Shown here piece by piece: positions 18,116 through 26,294 of a stretch of DNA of 55,243 nucleotides. Every line of letters begins with the position of its first letter. Positions within the stretch are counted from its first letter, which is position 1. The notes below the pieces were generated by a model. It did no database searches and had not been told where the DNA came from. It saw only the letters and a list, made by a program, of their open reading frames with translations. Made by a program: the position numbers and the translations under genes. The DNA is taken from the NCBI GenBank assembly GCA_001783715.1, contig MFNF01000068.1, positions 1-55,243 on the forward strand. Direction: 5' to 3'. The DNA comes from Candidatus Lambdaproteobacteria bacterium RIFOXYD2_FULL_56_26 (GTDB lineage Bacteria > SAR324 > XYD2-FULL-50-16).

Positions 18116-18772
18116 ATGGCTCCCCCCCAAAAAAATCCCCTGCCCTTTGAGGAGTTGGCCAACAGTTGGTCCCACGGGTTGGGGGCCGGGGCAGCGGTGG
18201 TGGGGGTGACCTTGATCCTGATTTTGGCCGCCCAACGGGCGGATGGATATTCGGTGGCAGGGCTTTCGGTTTATGGGGCTTCGCTGGTTTTGCTTTATCT
18301 GGTCAGCGCCTTTTTCCATGGGGTCAAAAACCCCAGGCTCAAGGAAGCTCTAAAACTGGCGGACCACTGCTCCATTTATCTTTTGATCGCCGGAACCTAC
18401 ACCCCCTTTTTGTTGACCTTCCTGCGTGGCCCTTGGGGCTGGTCGTTGTTTGGGGTCATTTGGGGGTTGGCGGTTTTGGGAATTTTGGGAAAGGTTTTGT
18501 GGCGCAACCGGTTCCACCGGGTGGCGGTGGCCTTGTACCTGGGGATGGGTTGGTTGATCCTGGTGGCGTTCAAGCCGATGTCGGAAACCTTCCCGGTCGG
18601 GTTGGTCTGGTGGGTTTTGGCTGGCGGGTTGTTTTACAGCTTTGGGGTGATCTTTTACCTCTGGGAGCGCCTGCCTTACAACCACGGGGTCTGGCACCTT
18701 TTTGTCCTGGCCGGAAGCCTGTCCCATTTTTTAGGGATGCTGTTTTACCTGATCCCCGCCGAGGCCCCTTGA
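18116..18772 (+). CDS. Hemolysin III / YqfA-type (PAQR superfamily) membrane protein
   Basis: A 218-residue protein with seven predicted membrane helices, the standard length for the HlyIII/YqfA family of the PAQR superfamily, which are inner-membrane proteins with a proposed metal-dependent hydrolase-like site. Conserved elements are present: an N-terminal ELANSWSHGLGA (family pattern N-x-x-T/S-H), the first-helix S-A-x-x-H in YLVSAFFHGVK, the DHCSIYLLIAGTYTPF segment (D-H-x-x-I-Y-x-L-I-A-G-x-Y-T-P), and the C-terminal WHLFVLAGSLSHFLG with two histidines. These histidines and the Asp form the expected metal site. The gene stands alone; its end nearly abuts the convergent GGDEF/EAL gene. Confidence 0.92.
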   Translation: MAPPQKNPLPFEELANSWSHGLGAGAAVVGVTLILILAAQRADGYSVAGLSVYGASLVLLYLVSAFFHGVKNPRLKEALKLADHCSIYLLIAGTYTPFLLTFLRGPWGWSLFGVIWGLAVLGILGKVLWRNRFHRVAVALYLGMGWLILVAFKPMSETFPVGLVWWVLAGGLFYSFGVIFYLWERLPYNHGVWHLFVLAGSLSHFLGMLFYLIPAEAP

Positions 18773-18776
18773 AGCC

Positions 18777-21700
18777 TTAGTCTTGGGGAATTTCGGGCAC
18801 CGAGGTTTCCTTTCTGGGGGTGACCACAAAGTTGGGCGGATGGATAACCCCAACCTTCAATTGCGCCGCAAAGGCTTCGGGGTTCAAAGGTTTGCTGAAA
18901 AAATACCCTTGCACCCGGAAGCAGCCCAGCTCAATCAGTTTTTGGACCTGTCCCCAGTCTTCCGCCCCTTCGGCAATCACCTTGAGCCCCATGCCTTGGG
19001 CGAGGCCTACCACCGCCTTGGCGATGTTCGAGTCCTCTTCGATGTGGTTGACAAAGGCCCGGTCGATCTTCAGCTCCGCAAGGGGCAGCCGGTTGAGGTA
19101 GCTCAGGGAGGAGTAGCCGGTGCCGAAGTCATCGATCGAAGAATTGATGCCCTGCTTTTTGAGGGTCCCCAGGATATGGATCGCCTCTTCCAACTCGTGC
19201 ATCAACAGGCTTTCGGTGATTTCGATTTTAAGGTACTTGGGGGCCAGCCCGGTTTCTTCCAAAACCTGGGCCACCATCTCGGGGAACTGCCCGGCCTGGA
19301 ATTGCCGGACCGAAGCATTGACCGAAACCACCACGGGCTTGAGCCCCTGGTCCTGCCAAGCCCGGGTTTGCCTGCAGGCTTCCCGTAGGACCCATTCCCC
19401 CAAGAGCAGGATCAAACCGTTCTCTTCGGCAATGGGGATAAATTCGGCGGGAGAGATAAACCCACGTTGGGGGTGATGCCAGCGGACCAAGGCCTCCATG
19501 CCCAAAATTTCGCCGGACAAGGCATCCACCTGCGGCTGGTAGGCCAAGGTCAGCTCCTTGTTGGTCAAGGCCCGGTGGAGGCTGTTGGTCAAAAACTGCT
19601 TCTGGGCGACCGCCTCTTCCATTTGTTGGTCGTAATAACTGAACCTGCCTCTGCCTTTGGCTTTGGAGTGGTACATGGCGGTATCGCCTTTTTTGAGCAG
19701 CTCTTCACAGGTGGTGCCGTCTTGGGGATAAAAGGCGATGCCGATGCTGGCATTGGTGTAAACCTTGTGGTCGGCCAACACAAATTCTTGGGAAAGCTTG
19801 GATTGGATTTGGACCGCCAACCGCTCGGCATTCTCGGGGGATTTGACATCGATCAGTACCACCACGAATTCGTCTCCTCCCAAACGGGCGACCAGATCGG
19901 TGCTGCGTACCGCCGCTTTGAGGCCGCTGGCCACTTGGACCAAAAGCTGGTCGCCCACCGAGTGGCCCAGAGAGTCGTTGATGTTTTTAAAGTTGTCCAG
20001 GTCCAGGAACAAAAGGGCGAGCAGCCCGTCTTGCCGGTCCACCTGTCCCAAGGCCACCTCCATCCGTTCCAGCAGGTGGGGACGGTTGGGCAGGCCGGTC
20101 AGGGCATCATAGTAGGCAAGGTTTTGCAGCTGTTCTTCGGCCAGTTTTTTCTGGGTGATGTCGCTGAAGATCCCGACATAGTTAACCTTGCCGGTGATCT
20201 CGTTAACAAAGGTGGAGATGGAGAGCAACTTGGGGAAGACCTCGCCGTTTTTGCGGCGGTCCCAAATCTCCCCTTCCCACTTGCCTTCCTTGCGGAGCGC
20301 CTCCCACATGGCCTCATAAAAGGCCCGGTCATGCTGGCCGGAAGCCAGAAAGTGGGGGTCCTTGCCTTCGATCTCCGAGAGGCTGTAGCCAGTGATGGCC
20401 TCATAGGCACCGTTGACCCGGATGATCCGGTTTTGGTCGTCCGTAAAAACCACCGCTTCCTTGGCGCTTTTGAACACCTGGGCGAGCAGGGCGATTTGGT
20501 CCTGGCTTTGGGCTTGGTGGGTGACATCCTGCAAGGTTCCGTACAGGGATACCGGGGTGCCTTTGGCATACTTGTGGGCTCTGCTGATGATGCGGACCAG
20601 TTTCGCCTGTCCGCCGTAGTCCACCAAGGTGACGGTCAGGTCGCTTGGTTTCCCTTGCGCCGTTGCCTGGAGGGCTTCTTGCAGCCGGTCCCGGTCTTCG
20701 CCGGCCACTTGGCGCCAAATCAAATTGGGGTGGGGGAGGACGGACTTTGGGGGTAGGCCCAGGATGTGGTAGGTCTGGTTGGACCAGTAATGCCGGTCAT
20801 TCTGGAGGTCCGAGTGCCAGTTGCCCATCAAACTGACGCTTTGGGCCTCGTCCAACCTCGCTTCACTGGTTTTGAGCTCTTCGAGGAACCGAGTTTTTTC
20901 GGTGATGTCTTCGCCGCTGCTCAAAAAACCGTAGATTTTTCCTTGGCCATTGCGCAGCTCCCGGCCATGCCAAAGGATCATCCGCTCTTCCCCCGAAGCG
21001 GTCAGCACCGGGGCTTCGATCGTGTTGGTGGATTCGCCCTGGCCGGCAAAAAACAGCTGGGACCGCTGCCGGGTGGACTCTTTGGTTTGGTCGGGCAAAA
21101 AGCGGTCAAACCAGTTTTTCCCCAGGATCTGTTCCTTGGGGTAACCTAAAATCTCAGCCCCCCGTTGGTTGATCATTTGCACCGTCCCTTGGGGGTCGAT
21201 CACCAGCAACAGGACCCCGGCGATGTCCAAGTAATGTTGGGCCAGTTCCTTCTCTTGGATCAGCTCGGTTTCGATCAATTTTTTGGTGGTGATGTTCTCC
21301 CCATACAGTTGCACCAATCCGGGCTCCACCGCAGGGACTATGGACAGGGCATAAACCTCCGAGCCCAAGGCCAATTCTACCTTCTCACTGGCACCGGTGG
21401 CCGCCACCTTGGAAAGTACCGGAACTAGGCCGCTGTTTATAACTTCGCTCCGCCACTTGGGGAGCAGGTCCTTCGCCGCTTGGTTGGCGTAATGGACCTC
21501 AAAGGAGGGAGAGACCAACAACACCGGGTTGAGGTTTTTCTCCGGGAAGCTGGCGAGGGTGCGCAAAAAACCGATTTCTTGGGCACCGAGCTCCGAGAGC
21601 ACCGCCAGTTGCGGGTCCACAAAATAGACCGAAAGGCTGTTCTGCCCTTGAACCTGAAGTTTCGAGTGCTGGGATCCCGGTTGGGAGTAGGCTGTCTCCA

Positions 21701-21866
21701 GTTGGGCTCCCAGCTCGGAGCCCAACAGCTCCCCCGGCTCCCCCCTGGAATCTGCCGCCGAGCCGAGCTGCCACAAAACCTGCCAGCCGAGAGGTTGCTT
21801 TTTGACCAGCGCCACCTGGAAGGAATTTGGCCGGGGTACCGGTTTTTGGGGGTTGATCGGAGGCAT
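18777..21866 (-). CDS. Multi-PAS diguanylate cyclase/phosphodiesterase (GGDEF-EAL)
   Basis: About 1030 residues controlling cyclic di-GMP. Order: an N-terminal unknown/PAS-like region, a PAS near residue 220 (AGVLLLVIDPQG), a PAS near 350 (GNWHSDLQNDRHYWS), a PAS near 470 (KEAVVFTDDQNRIIRVNGAYEAITG cut as VVFTDDQNRIIRVN), then GGDEF with intact ARLGGDEFVVVL (~670) and DALTGLPNR, then EAL with MEALVRWHHP (~790) and SIDDFGTGYSSLSYL. Both catalytic motifs look intact, so cyclase and phosphodiesterase activity are both possible. No membrane helix is evident, implying a cytoplasmic sensor. A TTG at 21893 would extend it by 9 residues; ATG 21866 is chosen, though neither has a good ribosome site. 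Confidence 0.92.
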   Translation of the reverse strand: MPPINPQKPVPRPNSFQVALVKKQPLGWQVLWQLGSAADSRGEPGELLGSELGAQLETAYSQPGSQHSKLQVQGQNSLSVYFVDPQLAVLSELGAQEIGFLRTLASFPEKNLNPVLLVSPSFEVHYANQAAKDLLPKWRSEVINSGLVPVLSKVAATGASEKVELALGSEVYALSIVPAVEPGLVQLYGENITTKKLIETELIQEKELAQHYLDIAGVLLLVIDPQGTVQMINQRGAEILGYPKEQILGKNWFDRFLPDQTKESTRQRSQLFFAGQGESTNTIEAPVLTASGEERMILWHGRELRNGQGKIYGFLSSGEDITEKTRFLEELKTSEARLDEAQSVSLMGNWHSDLQNDRHYWSNQTYHILGLPPKSVLPHPNLIWRQVAGEDRDRLQEALQATAQGKPSDLTVTLVDYGGQAKLVRIISRAHKYAKGTPVSLYGTLQDVTHQAQSQDQIALLAQVFKSAKEAVVFTDDQNRIIRVNGAYEAITGYSLSEIEGKDPHFLASGQHDRAFYEAMWEALRKEGKWEGEIWDRRKNGEVFPKLLSISTFVNEITGKVNYVGIFSDITQKKLAEEQLQNLAYYDALTGLPNRPHLLERMEVALGQVDRQDGLLALLFLDLDNFKNINDSLGHSVGDQLLVQVASGLKAAVRSTDLVARLGGDEFVVVLIDVKSPENAERLAVQIQSKLSQEFVLADHKVYTNASIGIAFYPQDGTTCEELLKKGDTAMYHSKAKGRGRFSYYDQQMEEAVAQKQFLTNSLHRALTNKELTLAYQPQVDALSGEILGMEALVRWHHPQRGFISPAEFIPIAEENGLILLLGEWVLREACRQTRAWQDQGLKPVVVSVNASVRQFQAGQFPEMVAQVLEETGLAPKYLKIEITESLLMHELEEAIHILGTLKKQGINSSIDDFGTGYSSLSYLNRLPLAELKIDRAFVNHIEEDSNIAKAVVGLAQGMGLKVIAEGAEDWGQVQKLIELGCFRVQGYFFSKPLNPEAFAAQLKVGVIHPPNFVVTPRKETSVPEIPQD

Positions 21867-22130
21867 AAGCGGGTGTGGCCGTGGGCGGATCAAACGTTGT
21901 TTGGGCGGGTCGGTACTCTACGGTTGTAACAGTTGGACGGTACGGCTTTCAGACTAAGAGGAAAAAGAGGTAGATTCAAGTGAATAAAAACCATTTGTAC
22001 TACCCGGTGGAGAACCCTAGGCTCTCTTGAAACCGGCAAAAGCGGCCCAGAGGCTTGTGGTCCGACTTCGCCCGCCCTTTGGACTTTTGCCTTTGTATGT
22101 TGCTTGTGAAGCCCCCCAAAAACCTGTACG

Positions 22131-22159
22131 TTGGCACACAAAGGCGGCAGTTTTATAAA
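22131..22159 (+). promoter_or_regulatory. Strong sigma70-like promoter very close to the kinase start
   Basis: TTGGCA (22131-22136) and TATAAA (22154-22159) are spaced by 17 nt. The predicted transcription start, near 22166, is only about 5 nt before the ATG at 22171, and no ribosome site precedes that ATG. Confidence 0.5.
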
Positions 22160-22170
22160 ATGGGCAAAAA

Positions 22171-24495
22171 ATGAAAAGTCTGACAGGGTCTTTGGTTTTG
22201 TTGTGGGGTTTGGGCTGGATGGCCGGGCTCTGTGGAGTCCAGGCCGCATTCGGGTCTCCGCTGGTTTTAACCGGCCAAACCTCCCCCGGCCCGCTTTGGT
22301 CGCACCTGGAACTGCTTGAAGACCCAACGGGCACCCTGGGGCTCGCAGAGGTCCAGTCCGGCCGGTTTACCCCCAACCAGGAACATACCCCCAACTTTGG
22401 CTTCACCCAAAAAACCCTGTGGGCTAAGGTGTCGCTCCAAAGTCGGTCCGCCGAAGAGACCCACTGGCTTTTAGAGTACGCCTATCCTTTGATCGACCAC
22501 CTGGAACTGTTTGTGGTCGGGCCACAAACCCCGCTGCAACACTTTGTCACTGGTGACGCACTCCCTTTTTACAGCAGGCCCTTGGGCCACCGGCATTTCC
22601 TGTTCCCCTTGACCCTCAAGGCCAACGAAACCCTCGATTTGTACCTGAAGATCCAGGCCGAAGACACCCTGGAAATCCCCCTGATTTTGTGGAACCCCGC
22701 TGACTTCTATGCAGCGGACCACCATTCCCAAATGGTCTTTGGGCTGTACTTCGGGATGATGGCGGTGATGGTGTTGTTCAACAGCTTCTTGTTTTTGTTG
22801 GGCCGGGAGAAGGGATACCTCTATTATGTGGCCTACAGCCTCAGTTTTACCCTGGTGATCTTGACCCTGTCCGGGTTTGGTTTGGAGGTGTTCTGGCCCC
22901 AGTCGCCGGTTTGGAACAAGCTGGCTCGGCCCTTTTTTATCGGCACCACCGTCTTTTTCAACGGCTTTTTCCTCAAAGCCTTGCTGGAACCACAAAAGGC
23001 TTTGCCTCGGCTGGACAAAGCCCTGTCCTTCCTGATGGGACTGGGGTTGTTTTGTTCTGTCCTGGCCGTGGCGGGGCAAATGGCTGTGGCCATTGTTTTG
23101 GGCGTGGCGGTTTCGATCCTGGCTGCAGGGGTGGCACTCCTGGTCGGACTGTTCCGGTTTGTCGGCGGTTATCAGGCAGCCAGACTTTATTTGGCCGGCT
23201 GGAGCAGCCTGCTTTTGGGGATCATCCTCTACTGCCTGCGGGCCTTTGGGCTGATGGAGCCCAACTTTTGGGTCAACTACGGGTTGATGTTCGGTTCGGC
23301 GGTGGAGGTGGTCCTGCTCTCCTTGGCCATGGCCGACCGGATGTCCCAGTTGTCCAAAGAGCGGCACCAAGCCCAGGAGGAAACCCACCAAGTCCAAAAG
23401 CTTTTGATCGAACAACTCCAAGAGACCGACCGGATCAAAAACGACTTCCTCCAAAACATGACCCATGAGCTGCGGACCCCGCTCAACGGGATGGTCGGCA
23501 CCGCCAATCTGTTGTCCTCGACCTCGCTTACCCCCGACCAGCGGGAGCTGGTGGAGGTGATCGGCTCTTGCAGCCAAAGCCTAACCCAGGTGATCGGCGA
23601 TATCCTGGACCTCGCCAAGATCCAACGGGGGGCCATGCAGACATTGGACGCTCCCTTTGACCCGACCCGGGAGTTGGAGAGCCTCTTCCACCTCTTTGGC
23701 CCGGCGGCCCGAGAAAAAAAGCTGGACCTGAAACTGGAGCTGGACGACCTGCCCCCAAGACTGACCGGGGATGCACACAAACTGGGGCAGATTTGCAGCA
23801 ATCTGGTCAGCAACGCCCTCAAGTTCACCGCCCAAGGCAAAGTCCGGCTCAAGGCCAAGGTGGCCCGGCAAACAGAAACACAGGTCTGGCTGGAGTTCGA
23901 GGTCACCGACACCGGGGTGGGGATCGACCCCTTGGTGTTGCCCCAAATCTTCAAACCCTTCACCCAAGGGGATTCTTCACTGCGCAAGGCCTTCCAGGGT
24001 GCTGGGCTGGGGCTGACCTTGGTGCGGCAGCTGGTGGGGTTGATGAACGGGGAGATTTCCTTGGCCAGTGAAATGGGCAAAGGCACCAAGGTGAGGTTCA
24101 CTTTGCCCTTCACCGCCGTTGCCCCGGCAGCGGTGGGACCGGTGGGGAAAAAGGTGCTGGTCTTGGAGTCGGATCCTGTCAACCGGCTGGTGTTGGGAAA
24201 GTGGTTTGAATCCAAGGGTTGTTTGGCCCGGCTCTGCGAAACCGCCGATCAGGCCCAGCGGCTGAGCAAATACGAGAAGTTCGACCTGCTGCTGGTGGAC
24301 CTGATTTTTAACCCCACCGGGGAACCGGGGTGGTATGAATCCTTGCGCCCCGGCAATGCCGAGGTGCCCTTGGTCGCCTTGACCCACCTTGCGGGGCTGG
24401 TCCCCCAAGGGCAGGCAGGCCCCAGGGCCTATCTGGTCCGGCCCTATACGGCCCAAGGGCTGGAGGCCACCTTGGCCCCCTTTTTGGGAACCTAG
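22171..24495 (+). CDS. 7TMR-DISM hybrid sensor histidine kinase
   Basis: A 774-residue membrane kinase. A signal peptide (residues 1-28) precedes a periplasmic 7TMR-DISM extracellular domain (~30-190, with FTQKTLWAKVSL and WLLEYAYPLIDHLELF, typical of DISMED2), seven membrane helices (~195-390), a HisKA domain with MTHELRTPLNG (phospho-His ~430), and a HATPase domain with NLVSNALKFT, DTGVGIDP and GLGLTLV. The C-terminus is a receiver-like domain: Asp in LLLVDLIFN (~709) and a Thr in VALTHLAG remain, but the usual KP is RP (LVRPYT), so phosphorelay may be altered. DISM receptors usually sense sugars or other small ligands. The stop overlaps the convergent TerB-like gene by four bases. Confidence 0.93.
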   Translation: MKSLTGSLVLLWGLGWMAGLCGVQAAFGSPLVLTGQTSPGPLWSHLELLEDPTGTLGLAEVQSGRFTPNQEHTPNFGFTQKTLWAKVSLQSRSAEETHWLLEYAYPLIDHLELFVVGPQTPLQHFVTGDALPFYSRPLGHRHFLFPLTLKANETLDLYLKIQAEDTLEIPLILWNPADFYAADHHSQMVFGLYFGMMAVMVLFNSFLFLLGREKGYLYYVAYSLSFTLVILTLSGFGLEVFWPQSPVWNKLARPFFIGTTVFFNGFFLKALLEPQKALPRLDKALSFLMGLGLFCSVLAVAGQMAVAIVLGVAVSILAAGVALLVGLFRFVGGYQAARLYLAGWSSLLLGIILYCLRAFGLMEPNFWVNYGLMFGSAVEVVLLSLAMADRMSQLSKERHQAQEETHQVQKLLIEQLQETDRIKNDFLQNMTHELRTPLNGMVGTANLLSSTSLTPDQRELVEVIGSCSQSLTQVIGDILDLAKIQRGAMQTLDAPFDPTRELESLFHLFGPAAREKKLDLKLELDDLPPRLTGDAHKLGQICSNLVSNALKFTAQGKVRLKAKVARQTETQVWLEFEVTDTGVGIDPLVLPQIFKPFTQGDSSLRKAFQGAGLGLTLVRQLVGLMNGEISLASEMGKGTKVRFTLPFTAVAPAAVGPVGKKVLVLESDPVNRLVLGKWFESKGCLARLCETADQAQRLSKYEKFDLLLVDLIFNPTGEPGWYESLRPGNAEVPLVALTHLAGLVPQGQAGPRAYLVRPYTAQGLEATLAPFLGT

Positions 24496-26213
24496 GCGGT
24501 CTTGTTTTTTTTGACCGGTTCGACCTTGGGATGAAAGCCGTCCAGGGCGGAAGGGGTGAACTGCTCCTTGTTGTCGAAGGACCGCTTGACCAACGGCAGG
24601 AGCTTGGAGGCCTGGGCCTTGGAATTGGGGTCCAACTTGTCCCCTTTGTCGCCCAACTGCATAAAAAAGTTCAGGTACCGGTTGGCATCCGGTTTGTCTT
24701 CCCGGTAGAGGGCCAAGAAAAAGAGGGTCTTGGCCGCCTGCATCAAAAAGAGGTCGTTCCGGCAGGTTTCCATCATCTGCTCGCACAGGTGCCTGACATG
24801 GGCCAGCTGCTCCAAGGCCTCCGCCTTCTGGCCCCCTCGCATCAACACCTCCGCTTCGTCCATCCTAGTCTTGGCGACCTCCCAATTCAGCTCGTAGGCA
24901 TTGTTGAAATTCATCGCCTCTTGGGCCTGGGCGGCGGTTTCAAAACAAAGTTTCACAAACTCCAGGTCCGGGTCCGGTGCGCCCAAGAAACTCAAAAAGG
25001 GAGCAAACCGTTTTTTCCGTAAATCCAGCCCGTGGCCCCACTGGCTTTTGAAGTTCCCTTGGAGATGTACGGGAGGTTTGTCGGTGGCCTCTTTCTTGAA
25101 AAAGGCCTTCTCCCCGGAGGCAAAAAAACAGCGAGGGCAGACCATGATCTTGTGCCGCAGGTAGTCAACCACCAAGTCCCCTTCCTTGATGAAGCTGGGG
25201 CGGCCAAAGAGGTTGGAGACCAAAGCGGCACCGACCCGCAGGTGGAAGTGGTTGACCTCTTTGCTCCCGCAGATGAAACATTCAAAGATCCGGGGGGTAA
25301 AGATTTCCTTGGGCTTGGGGGCGGCTTCCTTGGCTCCGGGACCGGCCATTTTGACCGCCCCGATCAACGGGTTGCGGTTGTTGTTCCATTCCACCCGTTG
25401 GGCACACCAAGCCATCAAGGCGCTGAACTGGGTAGCACTGATGCTGCAAAGTTTGGAGAGCCGTTCGAGGTGGGTGGATTCGTTGACCGAAATCTTGTCG
25501 TCCAAGGCGATCAGCAAGATCACGTCCACCATCACCCGGACCAGTTTGGCCGGGTTGAAGTCCTGGGGCGGGGCTTCAAGGTTAGGGGAGAAGCGGTTTT
25601 TGATGTAACCTAAAAACAGATTTTTTTTGCCCTTGTCTGCAACCAATGAAATGGCGGCCTTCAAAAATTCCATTTCCATGCTGTCCACTTCCCGGTCCAG
25701 GAGAATGGTGGAAATCATCACTTGGGCGTACCATTCCCGCTGGGGGGCGGGCAGGGATACCAGCCAGGTCGGCCCGCTGTCCAGGTCCACCTCGGGGGGC
25801 AAAAAGTTCTGCTGCCGTTTTTTCCATTCCAGCCCGGTGTTCATCCAACCATTCAGGTCGTTGATGTACCGGTCACTGAAGTTCATCAACCTGGCGATCT
25901 GGGCCAAGAAGTCCCGCTCCTCTTGGTCGAACTCCGAATCGCTGATCATGATCAGGCAAAGCTCCAGGTAAATCGCCGCCAAGGTCTGGGGCGGGATGCC
26001 CGGCGGGGGCGGGACCAAGGGAGAGGCCTTTTTGGTTTCCACTTGGGACAAAAGTGCTTTTTTGTCTGCCGGATTGTCGATGACCGAGATGATCTGTTTT
26101 AAAAACTCGATCTCGCTTTTGACGATCTTTTGGTCCGCCAAGATGGCCGCCACCACGAGGTTGGCGTACCATTTTTTTTGTGCGGCATTGAGGTGATTGA
26201 CCGGAACGCTCAT
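24492..26213 (-). CDS. TerB-like / DUF2225-like zinc-ribbon protein
   Basis: About 573 residues from ATG 26213; an upstream in-frame start at 26270 would only add a proline/glycine-poor hydrophobic tail. Two or three N-terminal helical repeats resemble TerB (tellurite-resistance/DjlA-type) folds: AAILADQKIVKSEIEFLKQI, LIMISDSEFDQEERDFLAQI and LIALDDKISVNESTHLERL share an acidic D-x-x-x-x-x-E-x-x-FL pattern that may bind metal. The middle has CFICGSKEVNHFHLR and MVCPRCFFASG, a paired-Cys ribbon like DUF2225. The C-terminal third is a TPR-like helical region. No signal peptide, so cytoplasmic. It lies downstream of the CHAT operon in the same direction, but a terminator-like hairpin separates them. 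Confidence 0.6.
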   Translation of the reverse strand: MSVPVNHLNAAQKKWYANLVVAAILADQKIVKSEIEFLKQIISVIDNPADKKALLSQVETKKASPLVPPPPGIPPQTLAAIYLELCLIMISDSEFDQEERDFLAQIARLMNFSDRYINDLNGWMNTGLEWKKRQQNFLPPEVDLDSGPTWLVSLPAPQREWYAQVMISTILLDREVDSMEMEFLKAAISLVADKGKKNLFLGYIKNRFSPNLEAPPQDFNPAKLVRVMVDVILLIALDDKISVNESTHLERLSKLCSISATQFSALMAWCAQRVEWNNNRNPLIGAVKMAGPGAKEAAPKPKEIFTPRIFECFICGSKEVNHFHLRVGAALVSNLFGRPSFIKEGDLVVDYLRHKIMVCPRCFFASGEKAFFKKEATDKPPVHLQGNFKSQWGHGLDLRKKRFAPFLSFLGAPDPDLEFVKLCFETAAQAQEAMNFNNAYELNWEVAKTRMDEAEVLMRGGQKAEALEQLAHVRHLCEQMMETCRNDLFLMQAAKTLFFLALYREDKPDANRYLNFFMQLGDKGDKLDPNSKAQASKLLPLVKRSFDNKEQFTPSALDGFHPKVEPVKKNKTA

Positions 26214-26249
26214 GCAAAACCCCTGAAAATCCAGCCCCCCAGGGAGCCC

Positions 26250-26282
26250 AAAAAAAAGAAAACCGCCCAAAGAAGGCTTTGG
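26250..26282 (-). terminator. Terminator-like hairpin after the OmpL47/CHAT operon
   Basis: On the minus strand CCAAAG-CCTT-CTTTGG (26282-26267) is followed by GCGG, TTTTC and eight T (26257-26250). It sits just after the stop of the 26295 gene and before the TerB-like gene, so it would separate the two units. Confidence 0.45.
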
Positions 26283-26294
26283 CCTCCGGTTGGA

